Assembly (NCBI GenBank): GCA_021739645.1
Contig: JAIPBL010000014.1
Coordinates: forward strand, 25,401 to 89,400
DNA length: 64,000 nucleotides
Reading direction: 5' to 3'
Source of the DNA: Saprospiraceae bacterium
Lineage (GTDB): Bacteria > Bacteroidota > Bacteroidia > Chitinophagales > Saprospiraceae
Below, one piece after another: positions 36,295 to 45,800 of the stretch. Made by a program: the position numbers and the translations under genes. The notes below the pieces were generated by a model that did not search any database, had not been told where the DNA came from, and worked only from the letters and a program-made list of their open reading frames with translations. Positions within the stretch are counted from its first letter, which is position 1. Every line of letters starts with the position of its first letter.

Positions 36295-36612
36295 ATGCAA
36301 TTTATTGCCTATTAGGCATTTATGGCTTATTTCACCTTTTGTGCCCTGTTCTTTCTGTTCTTCTTTACTGCTGCTGGAACCAACCTTAATCGCTGCCTCC
36401 AACAACGCTACCGTTCAAACTTTCAGCTTCAGCGGCTCGCTGTTTGCGGTGAGCAACAAAAACACCACCGCCATGAGTCGCACGGCTTTCTACTGCCTGT
36501 GCGGCGAATACGCCTAGGTGCGGGGTCATGCGCCTATCTGAATGGTCTGCAAGTTATAAGACCTTGCGGCTCCAAAATTGTTTGGTGAAAAATGCGCCGG
36601 AAGCGGCAATGG

Positions 36613-36679
36613 ATTGACGATTTACGAGTGGGGGCATCAGCTGAAATTTAGCTGATGCCCCCACTCGTAAATCATCAAT
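36613..36679. repeat. 30-base inverted repeat at the 3' end of the TonB-C-like gene
   Basis: Arms 36613-36642 and 36650-36679 are reverse complements with one mismatch; the inner 24 pairs (36619-36642 with 36650-36673) are perfect around a 7-base loop. The right flank reads AATCATCAATCGTAAA, and the same 16 bases occur at 37484-37499 across the bshA stop codon. The word ATCGTAAA also recurs at 52171-52187. Confidence 0.8.
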
Positions 36680-36694
36680 CGTAAATGCCTTCAC

Positions 36695-37240
36695 TTATTT
36701 TTTAAAGTACACTGGCACTACCACGATGCTCTTGACGGTGACCCCATCCTGAATGGCAGGGTGCCACTCGTCCAGCTCTGCCACCAAATTGACGGCTTTT
36801 TGGATGCAAGGTGGGCATAAAACAGGTTGCTTGACCACCTGGTAGCCGTTCACCTTCCCGTTTGTTTGCACCTCAAAAGTCACGTACTCCACGCCGCTGT
36901 AGCCTCGTGGGAGGTTGAAGCCGGGGAGTTCCACGTCCTTGAGTTTTTCCGCTATCAATGATTCGGTGCAAGCGCCGGGAGCAGTCGTTTCATTGCAAGC
37001 CGTGGAACAAACCGGGCCGTGGCCAGTGGCTGCCTTGGTGGTAGCTGCTGCCATACCTCCCTTGGCGGTAAAGTCAGTTGCCAGGTATTTGAAGGAATAT
37101 GCCGGGGACTTGTACCATTGGTCTGCCGTTTCCTTCCAGGAGAAGGGGTGGTTGGTCTTGCCAGTTTGGGCATGGGCTGAAGTAAGGAAGCCGAGAAAAA
37201 GGATGGGCAAGGCAAGCCTTGACATTTGAAGGAGGTTCAT
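36695..37240 (-). CDS. Exported protein with TonB-C-like domain and extra cysteines
   Basis: 181 residues with a signal peptide (MNLLQMSRLALPILFLGFLTSAHA). The middle is a short Ala/Thr/Cys-rich stretch (C78, C82, C91). The C-terminal ~80 residues, GYSGVEYVTFEVQTNGKVNG ... LDEWHPAIQDGVTVKSIVVV PVYFKK, follow the TonB C-terminal fold seen in Bacteroidota 'energy transducer TonB' proteins. However, the N-terminal inner-membrane anchor and proline-rich spacer of a true TonB are missing, and a CPPC motif (C142, C145) sits inside the domain. It is better read as a periplasmic TonB-C-like protein, possibly redox-sensitive, than as a working energy transducer. Confidence 0.65.
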   Translation of the reverse strand: MNLLQMSRLALPILFLGFLTSAHAQTGKTNHPFSWKETADQWYKSPAYSFKYLATDFTAKGGMAAATTKAATGHGPVCSTACNETTAPGACTESLIAEKLKDVELPGFNLPRGYSGVEYVTFEVQTNGKVNGYQVVKQPVLCPPCIQKAVNLVAELDEWHPAIQDGVTVKSIVVVPVYFKK

Positions 37241-37406
37241 AGTATTCGATTTTGGTTAAAAAAATTGTGGGTCGTCGGCGTCTATCCTTTGTTCTAACGC
37301 TAGAAACAGGTTTGTTTATTGCATGTTCGGTCAATTGGAAGTTAAAACCTCCAGGACTTGGTTTTTCATCAATAAAATTTGCATTGTCATTTTGGAACGA
37401 TGAACG

Positions 37407-37443
37407 TTATGCTGCGCAAAAATAGGTTTTGTGCGCAGCATAA
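37407..37443. terminator. Hairpin downstream of bshA
   Basis: Arms TTATGCTGCGCA (37407-37418) and TGCGCAGCATAA (37432-37443) are exact reverse complements, extended inward by AAAA/TTTT. It lies 45 bases after the bshA stop on the minus strand. Confidence 0.6.
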
Positions 37444-37488
37444 TACGGGCAGGATGTGCTAAGAACGGAGCGGCCCCACGGGGAATCA

Positions 37489-38628
37489 TCAATCGTAAAC
37501 CTTCGCCCTGGCCACCACCTCTTCATAATACGCCTCATATTGGGGCAAGATATGTCGGATGTCGAACCGTTCGGCTTGTTCCAGCGCATTTCTGCGGAAA
37601 GTTTGCAGCACATGGTCGTCGCTGAGGATGGTGATGGCATGAGCTGCCATGGCCTCCACATCACCTACGTCGCTGAGGAACCCGGTCTCGCCGTGGATAT
37701 TCACCTCGGGCAGTCCGCCAGCGTTGGAAGAAATGACGGGCACCTCGCAGGCCATGGCTTCAAGGGCGGCTAGGCCGAAGCTCTCGCTCTGGGAGGGAAT
37801 GAAAAACAGGTCGGAAATGGCCAGCAATTCCTCCACGGCGTCCTGTTTGCCGAGAAAACGGATTTCGTCGCAAAGGCCGATTTGGCGGCAAAGGTCTTCC
37901 ATCTGGCGGCGCTCCGGGCCGTCGCCGATGAGCATGAGCTTGCTGGGAATGGTTTTGTGTACCTTTTCAAAAACCCGGATGACATCCTCCACTCTTTTTA
38001 CTTTTCTGAAATTGGACGTGTGCGTAAGGATTCGCTCACCGTTCGGGGCAATGGCTTTTTTGAAATGGTCCTTGTTGATTTTGCGGAAGCGGTCAAAGTC
38101 CACGAAATTAAAAATGACCTTGATTTCCGTTTCAATCTTGAATTTCTCCAAAGTTTCCTCTCGCAGAAATTCAGATACCGCCGTGACGCCATCCGATTTA
38201 TTGATGGAAAACTCCACGACGGGCTTGAAGGCAGGATTGGCTCCGACCAGCGTGATGTCCGTGCCGTGCAAGGTGGTGATCACTGGCACGTAGCGCCCAT
38301 CTTGCAGCAGGATTTTCTTGGCCATGTAGGCCACGGCAGCGTGCGGTATGGCGTAGTGAACGTGCAGCAGGTCAAGTTCTTCAAATTTCACCACTTCCAC
38401 CATCTTGCTGGCCAGCGCCGTATCATAGGGCGGGTACTCGAAAAGCGGGTAGTCCTCCCCGTTTACCTCATGGTAAAACACGTTTTCCTGAAAGGTGGAT
38501 AGTCGGGCCGGCCGGCGGTAAGTGATGAAGTGTACTTCGTGGCCCTTTTTGGCCAGGCCTATGCCAAGTTCCGTGGCCACTACGCCGCTGCCACCAAAGG
38601 TGGGGTAACAAACAATGCCGATTTTCAT
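37489..38628 (-). CDS. bshA: N-acetyl-alpha-D-glucosaminyl L-malate synthase BshA
   Basis: 379 residues from the ATG at 38628, where KIGIVCYPTFGGSGVVATEL is the standard BshA N-terminus. The GT-B fold includes HVHYAIPHAAVAYMAKKIL, TTLHGTDITLVG and, in the C-terminal half, KLMLIGDGPERRQMEDLC, FIPSQSESFGLAALEAMACE with the E-x7-E motif, and ISSNAGGLPEV. BshA joins UDP-GlcNAc and L-malate, the first step of bacillithiol synthesis in the cytosol. The ypdA gene at 12.9 kb is the matching disulfide reductase. bshB and bshC are not in this window. The stop codon lies in the word AATCATCAATCGTAAA. Confidence 0.95.
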   Translation of the reverse strand: MKIGIVCYPTFGGSGVVATELGIGLAKKGHEVHFITYRRPARLSTFQENVFYHEVNGEDYPLFEYPPYDTALASKMVEVVKFEELDLLHVHYAIPHAAVAYMAKKILLQDGRYVPVITTLHGTDITLVGANPAFKPVVEFSINKSDGVTAVSEFLREETLEKFKIETEIKVIFNFVDFDRFRKINKDHFKKAIAPNGERILTHTSNFRKVKRVEDVIRVFEKVHKTIPSKLMLIGDGPERRQMEDLCRQIGLCDEIRFLGKQDAVEELLAISDLFFIPSQSESFGLAALEAMACEVPVISSNAGGLPEVNIHGETGFLSDVGDVEAMAAHAITILSDDHVLQTFRRNALEQAERFDIRHILPQYEAYYEEVVARAKVYD

Positions 38629-38716
38629 GTAATGTGCTGGTTTGTTTTGAAAAAACTTCTCTAAAGACAATTTGCAAAGCCAAAAGTTGAGCTGTGATTT
38701 AGTTCGATCAGTTTGA

Positions 38717-38743
38717 CAGTGGGCAGTGGGCAGTCAGGGACTG
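38717..38743. repeat. Heptamer array CAGTGGG, left member of an inverted pair
   Basis: The word CAGTGGG occurs twice head to tail, followed by the related CAGTCAGGGACTG. The right-hand region 38843-38875 contains the approximate reverse complement (GTCCCCGACTGCC plus AACTG words). A terminator hairpin lies between them. Confidence 0.6.
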
Positions 38744-38771
38744 TTACCTTGAAAAATCGATTTTTAAAACC

Positions 38772-38808
38772 AAAAAGGGATGCCCGTTTTTTACGAACAT
38801 CCCTTTTT
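38772..38808 (-). terminator. Terminator of the T9SS gene ending at 38879
   Basis: Arms AAAAAGGGATG (38772-38782) and CATCCCTTTTT (38798-38808) are exact reverse complements. T-runs on both sides would allow it to work for either strand. Confidence 0.75.
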
Positions 38809-38842
38809 TTGATGGCATTTAGCAGTCAAGACCGCGGAAGTA

Positions 38843-38875
38843 GTCCCCGACTGCCAACTGACGAACTGGCGAACT
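38843..38875. repeat. Heptamer-type array (AACTG words) ending at a T9SS stop codon
   Basis: Words of 7-8 bases built on AACTG or GAACT repeat four times and stop 3 bases from the stop codon of the minus-strand gene at 38879. The array pairs imperfectly with 38717-38743. Confidence 0.6.
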
Positions 38876-38878
38876 TTT

Positions 38879-41482
38879 TCAACGCGCCACCATCAACTTC
38901 GCATGGTAAGGCTTCCCGTCGGCAATGACCTGGAGAATGTACAAGCCGGGCGCTTGGCCGCTCAGGTCGAGTTCCTGGTTGATGCTCATGGCGTTCTCCT
39001 GCTGCGACTGGAACACCACTTGGCCGTTCAGGTTGAGCAGGCGCATTTGCACGTCCATGTTTTTCAACAATTTAACGTCCACAAAGGCCCTGCCAGTGGT
39101 AGGGTTCGGGTAGAGGGTGATTTCCTGCACACCATCCACTTCCTCCGCAGCGACGAAGACGCCGAGCGTGAAGGTTTGGAACCCCTTGCAATCGCCTTCG
39201 CTGGTGACTTCGACACTGTATGTTCCGATGGGCAGCCCGGTTGGGTCTTCATCAAAGGAAATCGTATCGCCAGCCATATTTGTCCAGATATAAGTAAACG
39301 GCCCTTGGTCGAAAGGTACCATCAGGTTGATGCTGCCTGTGGAGTCGCCGTCTAGGCTACCGTGTATGTTGCCAATGACATAAATCGCTTCAGGGCAACC
39401 CGTGACGTTGATATTGTCGAGGTCGAGCCAGTAGTCGCCACTGCCCCAAGTGCCCCGGAAGCGGACATTGATGGCTTCGCCATCGAAGGCGTTGAGCAGG
39501 ACGGTTTTTGTGGCAAAAGCGGTGTCTGCCACGTGGTTGGTACTGTTGATGGTCAGCACCGTCTGCCAAGTGGCCTTGCAGTCTTTGGATACCTGCACTT
39601 CGAGTTTGTCGTTGGCGCCGAGCGTGGTGGCTGTGGTGCCTGCCGACCAGTTCACGTAGCGGTAGTCAAACTTGAGGGTATCGCCAGTTGCGATAGGGCC
39701 AACCCGGTGGGTGGTCAATTCTATGTTCGGAACACTGGCAAACAGCCTTCTCCCCAAGATGAAAGTGGAGTTGTTGTGAGTGTTGGGAGCGAAGATGGTG
39801 CCAGTGGTTGTCCAACTGATTGGTATCGAATTGTCCTCAAAATCTTCCTTTAAAGGATTGGGGTAAGCGGTGATGATGAAGGTGCTGAAGGTATCGTTCC
39901 GCGGTTGGCTGTCGCCATCGAGCACCGTCCAGGCCTGCAAGTGGTAGATGCCCGGCTCGGAGAAGTCCCAAGTGGTCTCAAAGGAAATGACCTCGGTGCT
40001 GTCGTTGCCAAGTACGCCCGTGAACAGGCCGTCCTGTGGCACTGGAATCGGCGCTATTTGTCCATTTACTGCAAAATAAAACTCGAAAAGCGTTTGTGGC
40101 GCTTGGCCATAGTTGTGGAGTTCAATGGTCACTTCCTCGTTGCTGCCGAGGTCGCAGCCGCCCGCCGTAGGCATGGAGATTCCACTGACGCCGAGGTCGT
40201 TGAGCCAAAGTGTGTGGAACATGACCGGGCCAATTGGCTTGCTGAACTCCGTGCCACAGTCCAATTTGATATAGACGTTGTACCACGAGTTTTCGGTGAG
40301 GCCGGTGAGTTGTTTGTAAGAAAGCTGGCCTACCGGAACGGTGTCACGTGTGCCTGTGCCGAGGGTAAAACCCATTGGGCCGTATTCGATGATGTAGTTG
40401 CCGAAGGCACCGGGCGATGGCTGCCAGGCAAAACGGGCATTGTTGGCGTTCACGTCGCTCATCCAGGCGTTGGTAGGGCCGGGGCAGGTGGGGCAAGCGA
40501 TGGTCGTGAACACTTTGCCAACCTGCGGATTTGGCCCGTCGGAGAAGATAAGGTCATTGTTTGGGTCGAGTATTTCGTAGGAAACTTCGTTGGGGTAAAA
40601 GCTCGGCAGGTGGGTGACCTCAATGGGCAAATTGCTCACCGCAGTCAGGGTGTAGGTTGCTTGATTGCCTTGGGTGAAATCAACAGTATAAGTATTTGTG
40701 ATACCGTTGTGTTTCACCTCCAAAGCCCCATTGTCCCAGCCATCGCCGAAGGAGTCGAAAAGGTTGAAGGTATAATCACAGGTTACGCCGGGGTTGCTAG
40801 GGGTGTAAGAAGTTGTAAAAGTAAATGGCCCGAGATAGGTACTCGTGCTATCCACCCCACAATAGGTGGCCAGGTAAACATCGTATGTTACGCATGGATT
40901 CAGGCCCGTAAGCAGCACTTGTGAAATAGTGGTTTCAATCGTCAGGCCAGTGCCGAAGGGGAAGCCAGCAGGGCCATACTGTACGATGAAATATTCAGCA
41001 ATGCTCTGGTTTGGCCAGTTGACAACCGCAGTCGAATCCGTGGTTTGGGCAGGCGGAATAACGACCAGGTTGGGGTTGAGCGTGGGGCAATTGGGACAGT
41101 AAGCAATTCCACTATATACAACGCCATCTGGGATGGGTGGCCCCGCAGCCACCAACACCAGGCCATCTGGGTCCATCAATTCAAAACTTGGCTCAAAGGC
41201 GAAGGCCCCAACCGTCCAAGTGACCGTGATGGGCGTTCCGGCTGTCACAGCAAAGGTGGAAGTGCCCTGAAAGCCTACTGCGAGCGTGTGCGTAGTTGTC
41301 ACGCCGTTTGAAACCACCGTGAGCAAGCCCCCGTTCCAGCCATCGCCGAAGGTGTCGAACATGTTGATGGTGTAGGAGCAGTTAACTTGGCCGGCAGCTC
41401 CCAGCGACAAGAACAAAGCTGCCACAAATGGCAATGTTTTTTTGAAAAGTGGGTGTTTAAACATGGTAGCAGTCATTTTCAT
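38879..41482 (-). CDS. T9SS type A cargo protein with FGDGWN-type and fibronectin III-like domains
   Basis: 867 residues from the ATG at 41482, with a signal peptide in FKKTLPFVAALFLSLGAAG. Two copies of a beta domain are marked by MFDTFGDGWNGGLLTVVSNG and LFDSFGDGWDNGALEVKHNG. Each is followed by a fibronectin III-like domain (STAVVNWPNQSIAEYFIVQY; NNARFAWQPSPGAFGNYIIE), then a CARDB-like region (LNDLGVSGISMPTAGGCDLG) and a lectin/jelly-roll-like segment ending WLDLDNINVTGCPEA. The C-terminus EITLYPNPTTGRAFVDVKLL ... APGLYILQVIADGKPYH is a type A sorting domain. No enzyme motif is visible, so adhesion or binding at the cell surface is most likely. Confidence 0.88.
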   Translation of the reverse strand: MKMTATMFKHPLFKKTLPFVAALFLSLGAAGQVNCSYTINMFDTFGDGWNGGLLTVVSNGVTTTHTLAVGFQGTSTFAVTAGTPITVTWTVGAFAFEPSFELMDPDGLVLVAAGPPIPDGVVYSGIAYCPNCPTLNPNLVVIPPAQTTDSTAVVNWPNQSIAEYFIVQYGPAGFPFGTGLTIETTISQVLLTGLNPCVTYDVYLATYCGVDSTSTYLGPFTFTTSYTPSNPGVTCDYTFNLFDSFGDGWDNGALEVKHNGITNTYTVDFTQGNQATYTLTAVSNLPIEVTHLPSFYPNEVSYEILDPNNDLIFSDGPNPQVGKVFTTIACPTCPGPTNAWMSDVNANNARFAWQPSPGAFGNYIIEYGPMGFTLGTGTRDTVPVGQLSYKQLTGLTENSWYNVYIKLDCGTEFSKPIGPVMFHTLWLNDLGVSGISMPTAGGCDLGSNEEVTIELHNYGQAPQTLFEFYFAVNGQIAPIPVPQDGLFTGVLGNDSTEVISFETTWDFSEPGIYHLQAWTVLDGDSQPRNDTFSTFIITAYPNPLKEDFEDNSIPISWTTTGTIFAPNTHNNSTFILGRRLFASVPNIELTTHRVGPIATGDTLKFDYRYVNWSAGTTATTLGANDKLEVQVSKDCKATWQTVLTINSTNHVADTAFATKTVLLNAFDGEAINVRFRGTWGSGDYWLDLDNINVTGCPEAIYVIGNIHGSLDGDSTGSINLMVPFDQGPFTYIWTNMAGDTISFDEDPTGLPIGTYSVEVTSEGDCKGFQTFTLGVFVAAEEVDGVQEITLYPNPTTGRAFVDVKLLKNMDVQMRLLNLNGQVVFQSQQENAMSINQELDLSGQAPGLYILQVIADGKPYHAKLMVAR

Positions 41483-41802
41483 ATCATCAATTTTAAACCG
41501 GATAAAATATAATTTTGCAACCCGCTCGCTGGTTCCGGAGGGCATGAGCGGGGTTGGGAAAATGCCGAATAGGCATTAAAAGGGCAAGTTAGGTAAATTT
41601 CCAAATTCCAATGATCCGACTACCTCGCCTTTTGTTTTCGGCATGGGTTTTCGTCTGTCAGTTTGCAAACTCCTAAACCTTTTTTAGGGTGCAATGTTAC
41701 GGTTCACGAGTTTGAGGGCTTCTCCCGAGCGGTATCGGGATGAGGATTTGAGCACAACACTAAATTCAAATCCTCAAATCCTCAAATCCTCAAATCTGCT
41801 TA
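41483..41802. other. Divergent intergenic region with octamer array
   Basis: 320 bases between a T9SS gene (minus) and the MerR-type regulator (plus). They contain the palindromic block 41723-41740 and the octamer array 41742-41796. No gene is seen. Confidence 0.5.
41723..41796. repeat. Palindromic TCCCGA...TCGGGA block followed by octamer array CAAATCCT
   Basis: TCCCGA and TCGGGA flank a 6-base centre (41723-41740), a variant of the perfect palindrome at 55589-55606. Then GAGGATTTGAG (41742-41752) faces three head-to-tail copies of CAAATCCT plus a partial copy (41767-41796), its reverse complement. The array ends 6 bases before the regulator's ATG, so it can sequester the translation start in a hairpin. 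Confidence 0.75.
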
Positions 41803-42696
41803 ATGGCCATTTATTCTATCAGCGATTTGGAAAAACTATCCGGCATCAAAAGCCACACGATACGGATATGGGAGCAACGCTACGGCATCCTTCATCCAAA
41901 GCGAACGGACACCAATATCCGTTTTTACGAAGATGACGACCTGCAGCGCCTGCTCAACGTCGCCCTGCTCAACAGGCACGGCTTCCGAATTTCCAAGATT
42001 GCAGAAATGACCAAAGAGGACATGGCCGAGCAGGTCAGCAGCGTCTCCAACTTTAAGTTCGACGTTGGCGCACAGCTCGACGTGCTCACGCTCTCCGTCA
42101 TCGAAATGGACGAAATCAAGTTCGCCCGCATCTTCGACAACCATGTGGAGCAAATTGGCTTTGAGGAAACGATGATGGAAGTCGTTTATCCCTTCATGGA
42201 AAAACTGAGCCTGCTCTGGCTCACCGGGTCCATCAAGCCCGTGCAGGAGAACTTCATCACGCAGCTCATCCGCAACAAACTCATCGCCGCCATCGAAAGA
42301 GAACCGCTGGCCTCCGACCGAAAAACGACCAAATTCCTCCTCTACCTGCCCAAAGACGAGCAGCAGGAACTGAGCATCCTCTTCATGCAGTACCTCATCA
42401 AGCGGCGTGGATTCCGGGTAGTAAACATCGGCTCAAACCTTGCCCTTGTTGACCTCAAGGATGCCTGCCAAATCCACCAGCCCGACTACGTTTTCACCGT
42501 CCTCTCCGAAACCTTCAGCCGGGAGCCCGTGCAGCGCTACCTCGCCAGCCTCCAGGCCGCCGCACCGGGCAGCCACCTGCTCCTCACTGGCTACCTCATG
42601 GCTTCGCAATCCGCTTCCAATTTGGAAAATGCCACCATTCTGCCTAGCCTGGACGATGCGCTTACTTTCCTCAACAACTTGAAATCCAAGAAATAA
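41803..42696 (+). CDS. MerR family regulator with B12-binding-like domain (cobalamin ligand missing)
   Basis: 297 residues. The N-terminal MerR winged helix is MAIYSISDLEKLSGIKSHTI RIWEQRYG, followed by PKRTDTNIRFYEDDDLQRLL. A helical middle resembles the B12-binding-2 cap (VYPFMEKLSLLWLTGSIKPV QENFITQLIR). The C-terminal Rossmann-like domain (about 180-297) has RGFRVVNIGSNLALVDLKDA and LLLTGYLMASQSA. In CarH/LitR photoreceptors the lower ligand sits in DxHxxG; here the segment is KDEQQELSILF, with Gln where His is expected. It probably senses something other than adenosylcobalamin, or nothing. Promoters it controls are unknown; a hairpin follows its stop. Confidence 0.83.
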   Translation: MAIYSISDLEKLSGIKSHTIRIWEQRYGILHPKRTDTNIRFYEDDDLQRLLNVALLNRHGFRISKIAEMTKEDMAEQVSSVSNFKFDVGAQLDVLTLSVIEMDEIKFARIFDNHVEQIGFEETMMEVVYPFMEKLSLLWLTGSIKPVQENFITQLIRNKLIAAIEREPLASDRKTTKFLLYLPKDEQQELSILFMQYLIKRRGFRVVNIGSNLALVDLKDACQIHQPDYVFTVLSETFSREPVQRYLASLQAAAPGSHLLLTGYLMASQSASNLENATILPSLDDALTFLNNLKSKK

Positions 42697-42699
42697 AAA

Positions 42700-42735
42700 A
42701 GCCCGCAAACACAGCAATTGCTGCATTTACGGGCT
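42700..42735. terminator. Hairpin, copy 1 of a conserved 3' element
   Basis: AGCCCGCAAACACAGCAA and TTGCTGCATTTACGGGCT pair as an interrupted stem. It follows the MerR stop by 3 bases and also lies downstream of the convergent T9SS gene ending at 42810. A close copy lies at 45958-45992. Confidence 0.7.
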
Positions 42736-42779
42736 TCTCTGTATCCAGTTGTCATGCCCTTTGGCTTTGAGCAGTTCCC

Positions 42780-42817
42780 ACTCAAAACTCAAAACTCGAA
42801 ACTCAAAACTCAAAACT
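42780..42817. repeat. Heptamer array ACTCAAA at the end of a T9SS gene
   Basis: Five head-to-tail heptamers (one with A to G) run into the 3' end of the minus-strand gene, whose TGA stop (GKF-stop) is formed by the array itself. The same word makes the hairpin at 57945-58009. Confidence 0.8.
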
Positions 42818-45800
42818 TCCCCACCACCACCAACTTCCCCTGCTGCACCGCCTGCCCGTCCACCTCGATGGAATAAAAATACAGGCCAGCCGGAACCTGC
42901 GCCAGGTCCATGGCGACCGAGCCATTCCACCGTTCCTTTTTTTGCTCCGCAATGACTGAACCCGTGGCTGTGCGCAGTTTTATCCCAACCGCACCCGATG
43001 GCTGCAATTGCGAAGCAAAGAAAACCTGCCCGCCAGCCGGGTTCGGGAAAACCGTGAACGGCCCCGTCGGGGATGCCACACTGCCCGTTGCCGAAGTGCC
43101 CGTGACCGTCACCGAGGTGGTGGCCGTGGCCGAGCCGCCGCACTGCCCGCCGACGGTGAGGCTGAGGGTGTAAACGCCCGCCGTATCGTACTGGTAGCTG
43201 ATGCCCTGCGAGCCGAAAACAGTGCCACCGCCCGTGCTCCACTGGAAGCTGGGGCTGCCGGGGCAGTCCGTCCAGGCGGTCACTTCGAGTCCGTTCACTT
43301 GCGTGAAAATCTGGGGCATTGGGCATTCGTCCTGCCATATTTCCACCTCGAACTGCTGCGTGACGGTGTCGGCCATGCCGGCAATCCACGCAATCATGGT
43401 GGCGGTGTAGGTGCCGGAAGCGGTGTAAGGTATGCTGGGGTCGGGGTATCCGGCCACCGGGATGGCAGAGTTGGGGAAGAGCCACAGCACCGAGTCGGCC
43501 ATGAAGGGCGAGGTGTTCTGGAACTGCACGTAGAGCGGCCCGCAGCCCGCAGTCGGGGTATGTGAAAAACTGGCCCCCGGGTCGCCGACCACGATGGTCA
43601 AGGTGTCCAGCGCCGAGCCGCAGTGGTTGGCGGTCTGGAGCACGATTTGGTAGATGCCGTCGTTGCCAAAAACGTAGTCCACGTTTTGCCCACTGAGCGT
43701 ATCGCCGTTGCTGACGAACCAGGTATAGGTATCGGCGAAATTGAACCCGGAACCAAGCTGCAAGCTGCTGCCCATTTGCTGGGCGCTGATGTCGGCGGTG
43801 GGGTTGATGCCCGTTTCGATGGTGATATAACCGGGCTTGACCAACGTATCTTTCTCCACGGCTTGCGGGGTGAAGGCCATCAATGTGGCATCGAATACGC
43901 CGGGGTTGTTGTAGGTCACGGTGTGCTTGCCGCTGTTGGCCCAGGCCACGGGGATGGAGCTGCCCGGCGTCAGGTATTTTTGGTTGTAAACCCGGTAGGG
44001 CACGTCACTGGTGTATTTCACGGTGAAAGGCGCACAGCCGTGCGTTCGGTCGGCATGGAACTCCGCTACCAGTTCTGGTATCACGATGTCCTGTATGAAA
44101 GTATCCTGCCCGCAGGCGTTGGTGGCGATGAGCAGGGCGGGGTAGGTGCCTGCGTGGGTGTAAAGCCGGGAAGGGTTTTCGAGCAAGGTGGAATCCCCGT
44201 CACTGAATTTCCATTCAAAATACTCATAGCCGCTGGCCAGGTTTTGAAAATGCAGGCTGTCCTTGTCCTGAACAAAATCAAAGACTGCCACGGGCATTTG
44301 CCCAATAACGGTAAGCGGGGCAGGGCGACTGGCTTCTGTGCTGATATTTCCAGTCACGGTGCAGCGGAACTGGTGTCCATCGAAGCCCTGCGTAATATTT
44401 TTCACGACAAGGTAAGGCGTATTGCTGCCCTCGAAGTCAGCATTGTTGGCAAGGTTGGCCCAAGTGGTGCCGCCATTCGTAGAACGCTGCCATTGGTAGC
44501 CCATGCCAGTGCCGAAGGCCGTCACTTCAAAATGGGCATTGCCGCCCACGCACCCATCGCTTGGGTAGGGGTGCGCAAGGATGTACACGGCCTTTTCGAT
44601 GCCAAGCGTATCACAGCCGCTGCCTTCGAGTGGGCCGAGGCGGTAGTTGGGGTGGTTGGGGATGTGGCCAAGGTTATAACCTGCTAACTCAAAGCTATGC
44701 TGTGTAAATTTAGCACCAATACCTAAATTATTAGGTCGCTCAGTCAGGTGGAAGTATGGGGTAGGATATGTGGTGTTGGTATAAATTTTACCATCGGGAG
44801 CAAGCTGAGCAAGACCAAAATAAGTAAAAAAGGGATATGCCCCAGGTGCTGAAATTATTTCAAAGCCGTCATAATTACCCAAAAGCCGCATTTCCTGCTG
44901 TGGGTTAACTGCCCAAGTGTCCACTTGGTATGTTTTTTCAAAAAAGTACAAATATAAAAACCTAGAGTTTGGTGAAAAGGCAAGGCCTTGTGCATGGTCA
45001 CTGGTCGGTACACCATTGTAATCATACCTTTTTGAACAATACACTCTTTTCCGATTGCTCAACAGCCCCGAACAACGGTCAAAGTCAAAGATGTCAATCC
45101 AATGCCGTTGTTGTTGGTCCCAAGCAGTGGAGGTTGCAGCGAACTTGCTGCCGTCCGGCGAAAAGACGAACTGGCCAAACTGGCCTTTTTGAATCGGCAC
45201 ATCTATTTGCTGCTGGCCAAGCACTTCCACGCCATTCTCTGAAACCAGTATCCGGTAATATTTTTTTGACCAAAACTTGAACACCAGCACCCACCAATCC
45301 CTGCCATTGGCATGTCTTACGGCGGTCAGTGCGCCCGCTGTTATCGAATCCGCAAGAACAACCTTGTTTTTTTCTGTCATTTTACCCAAGCCATTGTTCT
45401 GGGCCATGTCAATCTTTGAATAAAACAAATGTGAGCCATACAGGGTGTACTCTTGGGGGGTCACTACATTGTCTGAATTGATATGCAGCAGATAATATTG
45501 CTGGGTGTTCGCAGGGTCTGGAAGCGAAATTATGGCTTGAGGCACTATAGATCCACCAACATAATTGTTATAATAGTCCTCTGGTAGGTTTAGTGAATCA
45601 CCATTCTCTAATAATTGATGCTGTTTATTGGCTACTGTGAAGCCATTCGTATAGAACTGTAAGTTTCCAATGGCATCGGAAATAGAAGTGCCACACATCC
45701 TAATCGTAAATAAATGCTGAGAGTCTTGATAAACGGCGGCTGGGGATACCCCAAAATCAATCGAGGTCTTGTCCCAGTCGCCAGGCCAAGTTGAAGATTT

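Larger units (their letters stand above)
36218..36694. other. Intergenic region with two hairpins
   Basis: These 477 bases separate Hsp20 from the convergent TonB-C-like gene. They contain the Hsp20 terminator (36251-36294) and a 30-base inverted repeat (36613-36679). Short plus-strand frames of 70-88 codons overlap in 36305-36588 in different phases; they have no recognised product and are not called. Confidence 0.5.

Noticed and set aside
36305..36588. Two overlapping 70- and 88-codon frames after Hsp20
   Set aside because: They lie in different phases, have no recognisable domain and sit between a terminator and a hairpin.
41767..41796. Possible CRISPR array
   Set aside because: The repeat is only 8 bases with no spacers, and no cas gene is nearby. 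The other word arrays fail for the same reason.
43623..44687. 354-codon plus-strand frame
   Set aside because: Antisense to the T9SS gene at 42810-45902; no start context or recognisable product.
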